64,000 bases of DNA from the NCBI RefSeq assembly GCF_024498195.1, contig NZ_CP101824.1, forward strand, positions 620,001 to 684,000, written 5' to 3'. This DNA comes from Halovivax cerinus. Lineage in GTDB: Archaea; Halobacteriota; Halobacteria; Halobacteriales; Natrialbaceae. This document shows positions 34,305-41,412 of the stretch, piece after piece. Below the pieces are notes generated by a model that saw nothing but the letters and a program-made list of their open reading frames with translations, was not told the origin of the DNA and ran no database searches. The position numbers were made by a program, and so were the translations under genes. Within the stretch, counting starts at the first letter, position 1; each line of letters starts with the position of its first letter.

Positions 34305-35552
34305 ATGGCCGACATGGACTTGCCAGAAATCGATGCGGAGGTCGAATCGATCGAACCAGCCGAGCTGAAAGCCCGAATCGACGACGGCGAGCAGGTCACA
34401 CTGCTCGACACGCGCATGGAGTCGGAGTACGACGAGTGGAAGATCGACGGCGAGACCGTCGACTCCATCAACGTCCCGTACTTCGAGTTCCTGGACGACG
34501 AGATCGACGACGACGTTCTCGCCCAGGTTCCCGACGACCGCGAGGTCACGGTTCTCTGTGCGAAGGGCGGCTCCAGCGAGTACGTCGCCGGCGTCCTCAC
34601 AGAGCGTGGCTACGAGACGAACCACTTAGAGGACGGGATGAACGGCTGGGCGCGTATCTACGAGCGCGTCGAGGTTTCGCGCTACGACGGCACCGGGACG
34701 CTCTACCAGTACCAGCGTCCCTCGAGCGGCTGTCTCGGCTACCTCCTCGTCGACGGCGACGAGGCCGCCGTGGTCGACCCGCTGCGGGCGTTCACCGATC
34801 GCTACCTCGACGACGCCGACGAACTCGGCGCGGACCTCACCTACGCCATCGACACGCACATCCACGCGGACCACATCAGCGGCGTCCGTCAGCTCGCAGA
34901 GCTTACGGGCTCGTCACGAGCGGAGCGAAGTGACGGCGTCCGTGCACTCGACGACGAAGGCGTCGAGGGCGTGATCCCCGAGGCCGCCGTCGACCGCGGC
35001 GTCACCTACGCGGACGAGGTCACGCTGGCCGCCGACGGCGACGAGTTCGCTGTCGGCGACGCGACGATCGAGACCGTCTCCACGCCCGGGCACACCTCCG
35101 GGATGACCTCCTACCTGCTCGACGACTCGCTGCTGGCCACCGGTGACGGCCTCTTCGTCGAGAGCGTCGCCCGTCCCGACTTGGAAGAGGGCGACGACGG
35201 CGCACCCGAGGCCGCGGGACAGCTCTACGACTCGCTCCAGGAACGCGTCCTGACGCTGCCCGACGACACGCTGATCGGTGGTGCCCACTTCAGTGACGCG
35301 GCCGACCCCGCCGCAGACGGAACCTATACGGCTCCGATCGGCCAATTAGCAGACGAGATGGACGCACTCACGATGGCGAAGGACGACTTCACCGACCTGA
35401 TCCTCTCGGACATGCCGCCCCGTCCGGCCAACTACGAGGACATCATTCCGACCAACCTCGGTCAACAGGCCGCCACCGACGACGAGGCGTTCGAACTCGA
35501 ACTCGGCCCGAACAACTGCGCGGCCAGTCAGGAATCACTGGCTGGTGACTGA
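34305..35552 (+). CDS. Rhodanese plus metallo-beta-lactamase protein (persulfide-dioxygenase-like)
   Basis: A 415-residue two-domain protein. Residues 14-120 are a rhodanese with active-site Cys85 (VLCAKGGSSEY) and LEDGMNGW at its end. Residues 135-400 are a beta-lactamase-fold hydrolase with metal ligands THIHADHISG (residues 184-193), VSTPGHTSGMTSYL, the Asp in TGDGLFVESVARPDL, and GGAHFSD. This matches ETHE1/Blh-type persulfide dioxygenases, although in those the rhodanese is often C-terminal. It would oxidise low-molecular-weight persulfide to sulfite. ATG 34305 was chosen over GTG 34296. An odd extra segment, TGSSRAERSDGVRALDDEG, follows the first metal motif (residues 201-219). Confidence 0.88.
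   Translation: MADMDLPEIDAEVESIEPAELKARIDDGEQVTLLDTRMESEYDEWKIDGETVDSINVPYFEFLDDEIDDDVLAQVPDDREVTVLCAKGGSSEYVAGVLTERGYETNHLEDGMNGWARIYERVEVSRYDGTGTLYQYQRPSSGCLGYLLVDGDEAAVVDPLRAFTDRYLDDADELGADLTYAIDTHIHADHISGVRQLAELTGSSRAERSDGVRALDDEGVEGVIPEAAVDRGVTYADEVTLAADGDEFAVGDATIETVSTPGHTSGMTSYLLDDSLLATGDGLFVESVARPDLEEGDDGAPEAAGQLYDSLQERVLTLPDDTLIGGAHFSDAADPAADGTYTAPIGQLADEMDALTMAKDDFTDLILSDMPPRPANYEDIIPTNLGQQAATDDEAFELELGPNNCAASQESLAGD
34913..34934. repeat. Short palindromic insertion in the rhodanese-MBL gene
   Basis: GTCACGAGCGGAGCGAAGTGAC: GTCAC/GTGAC arms around an Arg/Ser-coding GAGCG-rich core. It resembles the GTCACGAGCG...GAGTGAC motifs frequent in haloarchaeal DNA. In frame it encodes SSRAERSDG in a surface loop of the MBL domain. 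Confidence 0.5.
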
Positions 35553-35572
35553 ACACCGTGATCGAGAACGCA

Positions 35573-36091
35573 ATGCTCGCTGACCTCACGCCGCTGCTGG
35601 CGGCGGCCGACCTCACGTCGCTCGCCATCCCGGCCGAGCCGTTCCCCAACGGCATCAGCCGCTACGCCATCGGGGGGCTGTTCGTCGGCCTGGGCGCGGT
35701 ACTCATCTACCTCGGGACGGGGATCATCGCCGGCGCGAGTACCTTCCTCGAGTCGACGTTGTCGTACGTCTCCGGACAGTCGCGCTTCGCGAAGTACCGC
35801 TACGATCGCGACTGGCGCGTCGTCTTCACCGTCGGCATCGTACTGGGAGCGGCGGTCTACGCCGTCCTCTGGCAGGGCGGCGCCTGGACGACGGACGTCC
35901 AGCCCTGGCGGCTCCTGGTCGGCGGCGTGTTCGTCGGCATCGGGACCCGCATCGGCAAGGGCTGCACCTCGGGCCACGGTGTCTGCGGCGTCGGTTCGGC
36001 CTCGAAGACCTCGATCGTCGGCGTGATCACGTTCCTCGCCGTCGCGATCGTGACCGCACAGGTGGTCTCCGCACTGGGGGTGAGCCCATAA
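35573..36091 (+). CDS. YeeE/YedE sulfur transporter, first half
   Basis: A 172-residue membrane protein with four to five helices. Its signature is IGTRIGKGCTSGHGVCGVG, the Cys-containing motif of the YeeE/YedE (TsuA) thiosulfate-uptake family, with SASKTSIVGVITFLAVAI following. The adjacent gene encodes the other half; in many bacteria both halves are fused. It begins 20 bases after the rhodanese-MBL stop (GTG 35558 is an alternative start), so import and oxidation are probably co-expressed. Confidence 0.88.
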   Translation: MLADLTPLLAAADLTSLAIPAEPFPNGISRYAIGGLFVGLGAVLIYLGTGIIAGASTFLESTLSYVSGQSRFAKYRYDRDWRVVFTVGIVLGAAVYAVLWQGGAWTTDVQPWRLLVGGVFVGIGTRIGKGCTSGHGVCGVGSASKTSIVGVITFLAVAIVTAQVVSALGVSP

Positions 36092-36561
36092 TGGGCGCCC
36101 CAGACAGAACCGAGCACCCGCTGTTCGCACCGCTCGTGCTCGTCGGCGGTCTCATCTTCGGGTTCGGGCTCGCTTACAGCCACATGGCGCGGCCGGAGGT
36201 CGTGCTCGACTTCCTCCAGTTCGAGGACTTCGGGCTCCCGTTCGTCATGTTCGGCGCGGCGATCGTGACGGGGATCGCGTTCTTCCTCGTTCCACGGATC
36301 CGCGACCGCGCGCCGATGACGGGCGACGCGTACGAACGCCGCCTCAAGCCCTTCGATCGCAACGTGCTGATCGGCGGCTCGATCTTCGGCGTCGGCTGGG
36401 GCCTCTCGGGCATCTGCCCCGGCGCGGCCTACGCCAGCCTCGGCATCGGCAACGTCACCATCCTGTGGGCGCTCGTCGGCATGTTCGCCGGCGCCTACCT
36501 CCAGGGCGTCTGGCGCAGTCGATCCCAGGACACCGACGCAACGGCCACCTCGGCCGACTGA
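36091..36561 (+). CDS. YeeE/YedE sulfur transporter, second half
   Basis: A 156-residue membrane protein starting in a TAATG overlap with the first half. It has four helices and the second family motif, GWGLSGICPGAAYASLG, with one conserved Cys. Each half contributes one Cys motif, consistent with the pseudo-twofold TsuA channel in which Cys pass thiosulfate or persulfide sulfur inward. The tail is short and Thr/Ala-rich. Confidence 0.88.
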   Translation: MGAPDRTEHPLFAPLVLVGGLIFGFGLAYSHMARPEVVLDFLQFEDFGLPFVMFGAAIVTGIAFFLVPRIRDRAPMTGDAYERRLKPFDRNVLIGGSIFGVGWGLSGICPGAAYASLGIGNVTILWALVGMFAGAYLQGVWRSRSQDTDATATSAD

Positions 36562-36610
36562 GCACCACGATTCGAACGATAGCGATTCCCCTTCACTCCC
36601 TACACGATAG

Positions 36611-37786
36611 ATGGATCTAGCGACCGTTCTCCTGTTCGGCGTGGCCGCGCTCGCGAGTCTCTTCATGGCCTGGGTCATCGGCGCCGGTTCGAGCGGCGCG
36701 ACACCCTTCGCTCCCGCGGTCGGCGCGAACGCCATCTCGACGATGCGGGCCGCCTTCGTCGTCGGGATTCTGGGCTTCGTGGGGGCGGTGACGCAGGGCG
36801 CGAACGTCTCCGAGGCGGTCGGCAGCGGCCTCGTCGACGGCGTCTCCCTCCCGCCGACGGCCGTCATCGTCGTCCTCCTGATCGGGGCGGGCCTGATGGC
36901 GATCGGGATCGCGACCGGCTACCCAATCGCGACGGCCTTCACCGTCACCGGGTCGGTGATCGGCGTCGGGCTGGCCCTGGGCGGCTCGCCCGCGTGGGCG
37001 AAGTACGTCGAGATCGGTTCCCTGTGGCTCTTCACGCCGTTCGTCGGCGGCGGGATCGCCTACGGAATCGCGAGCGTTCTCCCCCGCCCGTCCGTCCCCG
37101 AGACCCGGAGCGTCCCGATCCTCGCCGGCGTCGTCGGGGCCGTCCTCGCGAATCTCGACTTCGCGTTCCTGGCGCCGATCGGCGGCAGTCTCGCGGCCGG
37201 CGGCGCCCGCGTGCTGCCAGCCGGGCCGACCGCGAGCGCAGCCGTCACCTCGCTCGCCGTCGGGCTTTTCGCCGCGGCCGTGGTCCGCTGGGACGTCGGT
37301 CGCGACCTGCACGGTGGCCTCCGACGATTCCTGCTCGTCCTCGGCGGCCTCGTCGCCTTCTCCGCCGGCGCGAGCCAGGTCGGGCTCGCCGTCGGTCCGC
37401 TGCTCCCGCTCACCGAGGACCTCGCGTCCGTGCCGATGGTCGCGGTCCTGCTCGGCGGCGGCCTGGGGATCCTCGTCGGCTCCTGGACCGGTGCACCCAG
37501 AATGATCAAGGCGGTCTCCCAGGAGTACGCCTCGCTGGGACCGCGTCGCTCCATCGCGACGCTCACCCCCTCGTTCCTCATCGCCCAGACGGCCGTCCTG
37601 CTGGGCGTCCCGGTCTCGTTCAACGAGATCGTCGTGAGCGCGATCGTCGGCAGCGGTCTCGCCGTCGGCGGGGCCAGCGCGATCAGTCCGAGAAAGCTCG
37701 GCGTGACGGTCCTCGCGTGGATCGGCTCGTTCGTCCTCGCGTTCGTCCTCGGGTACGGCGGGATGGCGGTCATGGGGGCGGTGTAG
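36611..37786 (+). CDS. PiT-family anion permease, divergent
   Basis: A 391-residue protein with about 10-11 helices and an internal repeat. The two PiT signatures are recognisable but altered: VGANAISTMRAAFVVGIL in the first half and FSAGASQVGLAVGPLLPL in the second, where phosphate carriers have GANDxxN/NGANDVxxxIGP. The loop MIKAVSQEYASLGPRRS and SFNEIVVSAIVGSGLAVGG are typical of the family. Because it follows YeeE/YedE and CysP sulfate permeases belong to PiT, sulfate, sulfite or thiosulfate is a better guess than phosphate. The 50-base gap allows co-transcription. Confidence 0.8.
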   Translation: MDLATVLLFGVAALASLFMAWVIGAGSSGATPFAPAVGANAISTMRAAFVVGILGFVGAVTQGANVSEAVGSGLVDGVSLPPTAVIVVLLIGAGLMAIGIATGYPIATAFTVTGSVIGVGLALGGSPAWAKYVEIGSLWLFTPFVGGGIAYGIASVLPRPSVPETRSVPILAGVVGAVLANLDFAFLAPIGGSLAAGGARVLPAGPTASAAVTSLAVGLFAAAVVRWDVGRDLHGGLRRFLLVLGGLVAFSAGASQVGLAVGPLLPLTEDLASVPMVAVLLGGGLGILVGSWTGAPRMIKAVSQEYASLGPRRSIATLTPSFLIAQTAVLLGVPVSFNEIVVSAIVGSGLAVGGASAISPRKLGVTVLAWIGSFVLAFVLGYGGMAVMGAV

Positions 37787-38186
37787 GGGACACGGCGGAT
37801 GTCTGAATACGTCGACACATTGGTACAGTGCCGGGGACGATTCCGAGAACGGGGCTTTCATCGACCGCCACGAGAAGTAACCGGCTGCTCGAGCAATTTC
37901 GACAACCCTGGTGCGGTGCGCGTGGTCGGTGCACGTGCTGGCTGACGCTCTCGACTCTGAGAGCAAGCCGTACGTCCCTTCTCCCTCGATCGTCTGCCAG
38001 ATTCTGGCCTGTACCAGCACCTCATATCGCCGGTTTTCTACTCACTCTCGTGATCGCCCCTACGAAGCTGTTGAGTAGGGTCCTTTTCTCGATCTCGTCA
38101 CTTGCATTCGACACTAATTCAATATATTAATCACTCATGGGTGGATACACTATCGTAAGTAGCGGGACGACGAGCGTGATGGACCA
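37787..38186. other. Intergenic region at the left edge of the accessory island
   Basis: About 400 bases. Frames across it are Arg/Ser-rich and not credible. The last 80 bases are A+T-rich; ATATATTA near 38122-38130 is a probable TATA box for the gene at 38187. Confidence 0.5.
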
Positions 38187-39056
38187 GTGCGATCAATCCA
38201 GGTACTCGAGCAGTCTTCGGGAAATACGACTCGGGCAGACCACGTTATCGGCGTCGATGAGTCCGGTACCGTCGTCGGGCCGGACCCATTTACCCTCGCT
38301 GTGGTCCGATGTCCGCGCAAAAACGGTGAACGACTCGCAGAACTCCTTCTGGAGCACGAGTTGGCTCCGTGGCGAGCGAAATCCAAGACGCTCGCGGAGT
38401 ATGCGACGCCGAAACAACGAAATGGCCGGGTTCGAGCGTTATTGGCGTCATTGGACGCGGAAGCAATCCCGTGGCGGGTGGCTGTCGGACGCTCGCACGA
38501 ATCGATCCATCACAAAGCGGCGGCCGTCTGTATTCTCGCAAAAAAGACGATCACGTCCGCTCGCGCGTTCAGCGGTGATTCGATCCTTCTTCCGGATGGG
38601 GCGCCGAGTATGTACGGTTCTAGTCAGGCGCACCTCCGAACTCAGGCCTCGCAAATATTCGATGGGCCGTTTCAGTCGACGTTCGGTGGTGTGTACGTGA
38701 CCGGACTTCCGAAAGCCGATCTCACGTATCCCGAAGTGATCGCCGCCGACTACATTGCTGGCTACGTCCGAAGCGTGATCGATGCGGGCGTCGAGCAGGT
38801 GGAATCCCTTCCAGAAAATGTCGTTCGATTCGACACGAACTGGCGCGAACCGTCCGTCTCCCCCACGCCGTTCTATCAGATCCGCGGCGGTAATGGTGAC
38901 TACGGGGACATCGACCGGACACGTATTGCAGCGTGGATCAAGGGACGACGCCCTGACGACGGTGGGTTCGATGTCCACTCACAGTGGGAGAACACGATCG
39001 AGATGCTCGAATCACGGCGAGTACGAAACTATCTATCCGAACGGTTCGCCCCGTAG
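38187..39056 (+). CDS. RNase HII/DUF3800-like protein
   Basis: A 289-residue protein. The N-terminal HVIGVDESGTVVGPDPFTLAVV has the DE of RNase H-fold enzymes (Asp24, Glu25) and resembles both RNase HII (DEAGRG) and DUF3800 (DESG). Later HKAAAVCILAKKTIT and PKADLTYPEVIAADYIAGYV fit the distal parts of those families, where a C-terminal Asp (IAADYIA) completes the site. It is much longer than RNase HII domains. GTG 38187 is the only early start. DUF3800 proteins often sit in mobile or defence regions, as here. Function unknown; nuclease activity is an inference. Confidence 0.6.
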   Translation: MRSIQVLEQSSGNTTRADHVIGVDESGTVVGPDPFTLAVVRCPRKNGERLAELLLEHELAPWRAKSKTLAEYATPKQRNGRVRALLASLDAEAIPWRVAVGRSHESIHHKAAAVCILAKKTITSARAFSGDSILLPDGAPSMYGSSQAHLRTQASQIFDGPFQSTFGGVYVTGLPKADLTYPEVIAADYIAGYVRSVIDAGVEQVESLPENVVRFDTNWREPSVSPTPFYQIRGGNGDYGDIDRTRIAAWIKGRRPDDGGFDVHSQWENTIEMLESRRVRNYLSERFAP

Positions 39057-39452
39057 AATCGGACGTCGACAGGACGTAGGCAACTACCCCACGCCCCTAG
39101 CCGGATCAGTCCCGAGGGGTCGACCCAGCGGGCCTGGTCCGCGTCCTCACCGAATTGTACGCGGTGACAGCCGATAAACCTTTCCCACAGATCTCATCGA
39201 GTCCGTCCATCGACGGATGGGGCCTCGAAATAGACGGATCCGAGCGTTTCCTCGGGTAGCAGTGCTATGTGCGTCGACGCAGCACTCGTCGCGCTTGGGC
39301 TCAGGTCCGAAGGTGACTGCCGAGGGTCGGGTGATCCGACCGAGTGGGCGACTGGGTGCACGTCGGGCTGTGGGACGTATTGCACCGACAGTAAGCCATG
39401 AGGGCCGTGACGACCATCCCTTCCACAAATCCAATCCTACCGTGAGGACCGG
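39057..39452. other. Intergenic stretch, nothing recognised
   Basis: About 400 bases without a credible protein. Two minus-strand frames (39147-39434 and 39194-39385) have atypical composition and no motif. ATCGAGTCCGTCCATCGACG-type short repeats occur near 39195 but form no clear array. Confidence 0.4.
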
Positions 39453-39623
39453 TCACTCGTCTTCGAGTGCTTCGTAGATGTCCGCGTGACGGCGTCCATC
39501 GAGTTTCCCCATCTCGAGGGCGATCTCGCGTCGCTCTTCGTCGGTCTCGGCGGCCTGATATTGCTCGTACAGTCGCCGAACATCGTCGTCGATCGCCGAC
39601 GTGGAGTCGCTGTCGAACGTCAT
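39453..39623 (-). CDS. Small acidic helical protein (56 residues)
   Basis: A short gene: ATG at 39623, stop at 39453. The product begins MTFDSDSTSAIDDDVRRLY, continues EQYQAAETDEERREIALEMG and ends ADIYEALEDE. Strong haloarchaeal acidity and regular charged helices support coding. Composition and size resemble an antitoxin or small regulator, but no toxin gene is next to it. Function unknown. Confidence 0.55.
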   Translation of the reverse strand: MTFDSDSTSAIDDDVRRLYEQYQAAETDEERREIALEMGKLDGRRHADIYEALEDE

Positions 39624-39838
39624 CTATTCCGTAGGTGCTCGGCGTACGTCCTTCTCTGTTGCCCCAATCCATCGCAATCCGACTCTTTGAATTGGCCGCT
39701 TGCAAGTGGAACGGATACTACGTGGCCGTCGTCACGACCTGTATTGAGATGCGAAGAACAGCCGTTTGGTTTGATTTGCTATCGGACCAGGTCTCGAGCC
39801 CATCGATAACTAGTCGTTTGGTTGTATCCCCTCGGACG

Positions 39839-40165
39839 TTAGTCCAGCCGATCGATTCTGTCTGCAATCTGCGTCGCAGTGAACGCGTGATGGGTCTCGA
39901 GGTAGCGCTCGACGCTCTCGACTGAGTCGAACGAACGGAGGTCCCGAAGCCGCTGTCGTGTCGCGGCATCCAACCGCTGTAGGTTCTGAGAGCCATACTC
40001 GTGCCGATCGACGTAGAACACGAAGAGCACGTTGTATCGATCGGAGCCGTGTGGCACTCCTATAACGAGTCGACAGAATATCCGCCGATCGTCTCCAGCC
40101 CGAATCACTTCGAGATTATCACAGACTTCGACGGGTAAATTCAGACATCGAGAATGAACACTCAA
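39839..40165 (-). CDS. Putative toxin-like protein (108 residues)
   Basis: It begins, probably with TTG at 40165, nine bases after the small gene at 40175-40315. The sequence alternates strands and helices: DNLEVIRAGDDRRIFCRLVI, YNVLFVFYVDRHEYGSQNLQ, then a helical tail FTATQIADRIDRLD. No known catalytic motif is evident. The layout (short acidic upstream partner, short basic-patterned downstream protein) suggests a toxin-antitoxin pair, but this rests on context. GTG 40108 is a shorter alternative start. Confidence 0.45.
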   Translation of the reverse strand: MSVHSRCLNLPVEVCDNLEVIRAGDDRRIFCRLVIGVPHGSDRYNVLFVFYVDRHEYGSQNLQRLDAATRQRLRDLRSFDSVESVERYLETHHAFTATQIADRIDRLD

Positions 40166-40174
40166 CGAACGAGA

Positions 40175-40315
40175 TTACCGATCCAGCGCCGAATCCAGGT
40201 CGTCCGCATCGGCGGTACGACCGGTGGCAATATCTTCGATTCCGTCGATGACTCCTTCGGGAACCGCTGGATCTTCTGACTCGTCTTCGGAATCTGCTCG
40301 GTGAGTCGACACCAT
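40175..40315 (-). CDS. Putative antitoxin-like small protein (46 residues)
   Basis: From ATG 40315: MVSTHRADSEDESEDPAVPE, then GVIDGIEDIATGRTADADD, ending LDSALDR. The C-terminal GIEDIATGRTADADDL resembles the end of Phd/VapB-type haloarchaeal antitoxins that wrap their toxin. It precedes the gene at 39839-40165 in the same direction. Too short for a domain assignment. Confidence 0.5.
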   Translation of the reverse strand: MVSTHRADSEDESEDPAVPEGVIDGIEDIATGRTADADDLDSALDR

Positions 40316-40409
40316 CGTACATACTCTACTGTGCACCGACGTGTAAGCGTTGTCCGTCGCCAATACCTCAGTCAGTTGGATTCGAGGGGCCGATTCGAGA
40401 GTGTCGATC

Positions 40410-40568
40410 CTACCCCTGCAGCTCCTGCACGTCCGCCAGCGTCAACCCGCAGCCGCAGGGACTCGCCGAGTGGGTGTGCGGCCCCGAGGAGGTGATGCGG
40501 ACGACCGGCATCCCGCAGTTGGGACACAGCGGGAACGGGCTCTCCGCGGGATCGGGCAACTCGGTCAT
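40410..40568 (-). CDS. Small zinc-ribbon protein A (52 residues)
   Basis: From ATG 40568: MTELPDPAESPFPLCPNCGM, then PVVRITSSGPHTHSASPCGC, ending TLADVQELQG. The CPNC and CGC pairs plus His make a four-ligand zinc site. It is a paralogue of the C-terminal half of the overlapping upstream gene (CPHC...GPHLHAADPCGC). ATGA overlap means they are co-translated. I recall such proteins in haloarchaeal viruses and plasmids; function unknown. Confidence 0.7.
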   Translation of the reverse strand: MTELPDPAESPFPLCPNCGMPVVRITSSGPHTHSASPCGCGLTLADVQELQG

Positions 40569-40936
40569 CGGTTCGGCCCTCCGAGCATCGACGTGACGGT
40601 CTCCCTATCCAGCGGACAGCCGCACGGATCGGCGGCGTGGAGGTGCGGCCCCAGCGTCCGAATCGTGATCACCGGCTCGTCGCAGTGGGGACACGGCGGG
40701 TACTGATCGCGCGAGACGATGCCCAGGCGGTTCGGATCGATCGGGCGCTCGACGTCGACCCGCAACTGGTCGTCCGGGGCACCGGCCGTCGCCGCGTGGA
40801 CGTGATTCGGGTCGGGAACCGTGTGGATCGCATCGTAACGCGGCCGAATCGAACCGACACACACGTCGCTACGCGGATATCGGGGGTAGGCGGGCTGTGC
40901 GCGGGGTTTATGGTGGTCTGGTGTATACGGTGTCAT
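40565..40936 (-). CDS. Zinc-ribbon protein B (123 residues)
   Basis: The N-terminal 70 residues are Pro/His/Asp-rich without recognisable motif. The C-terminal part holds PPCPHCDEPVITIRTLGPHL and ADPCGCPLDRETVT, the same Cys/His zinc site as the downstream protein. The four-base overlap with gene A suggests a local duplication. ATG 40936 is the annotated start; a shorter start is possible. Confidence 0.6.
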   Translation of the reverse strand: MTPYTPDHHKPRAQPAYPRYPRSDVCVGSIRPRYDAIHTVPDPNHVHAATAGAPDDQLRVDVERPIDPNRLGIVSRDQYPPCPHCDEPVITIRTLGPHLHAADPCGCPLDRETVTSMLGGPNR

Positions 40937-40964
40937 GGCTTGCGTAAAACCCGTGGTTGGGTTT

Positions 40965-41040
40965 CGGAAGCCACGTCTCGGGTGCCTCTACACCCGGGGC
41001 ATTTCTGCCCGCTCCGGAAGTTCGGAGCCAGTGGCTTCCG
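40965..41040. other. Cloverleaf-like inverted-repeat structure (76 bases)
   Basis: A perfect 10-bp outer stem (CGGAAGCCAC 40965-40974 with GTGGCTTCCG 41031-41040) encloses three hairpins: GGGTG/CACCC (40980-40995), GGGCA/TGCCC (40997-41010) and GCTCCG/CGGAGC (41011-41028). It lacks the tRNA T-loop and a seven-base anticodon loop, so it is not an ordinary tRNA. It could be a structured RNA or a mobile-element end. Confidence 0.5.
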
Positions 41041-41352
41041 CGTGGGACAACGGGTTGGTACGTATTATATTTATTGGAAATTAGTGAATTTTGGAAAATC
41101 AGTATGATTGGGTAGTGATTGTAGAAAACGAAAGTTGGCTGGGTGATACGGCCAGACTATAATCCCGTGTCTGATAAAATGTTCTCAAGAGCCACTGTCA
41201 CTGGTCTATTCGTGTTTTCTCCTAGGGGATTTATTTCCTCGTCTTGGCTAATGGGGTACTTCTTATCGCTGGTACAGGTGCTGGAGACGTAGCTGAACGG
41301 GCCGGCAGCGATCATAGCCCGATCGGAGAGTGGAAAATAGCCAATTTTGAAT

Positions 41353-41374
41353 TAGCCTATTCAAAAATAGGCTA
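41353..41374. promoter_or_regulatory. Palindromic operator before the DUF234 ATPase gene
   Basis: TAGCCTATT-CAAA-AATAGGCTA, a perfect 9-bp inverted repeat. A further half-site, AATAGCC, lies upstream near 41336. The palindrome is directly upstream of the TATA-like GTTATT at 41384-41389, which fits leaderless transcription from ATG 41413. Autorepression is likely. Confidence 0.6.
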
Positions 41375-41412
41375 TTCGGAAGTGTTATTCTCGAGTGGGA
41401 GAGAATAGACAT

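Noticed and set aside
40965..41040. A tRNA gene (76 bases, cloverleaf).
   Set aside because: Ten-base outer stem, four-base middle loop, no TTC-type T-loop and no D-loop GG; kept only as a structured element.
40937..41107. Possible C-terminal remnant of a small plasmid protein (TYYIYWKLVNFGKSV).
   Set aside because: Faintly reminiscent of short haloarchaeal element proteins, but it lacks an N-terminal part or start and overlaps the inverted-repeat structure.
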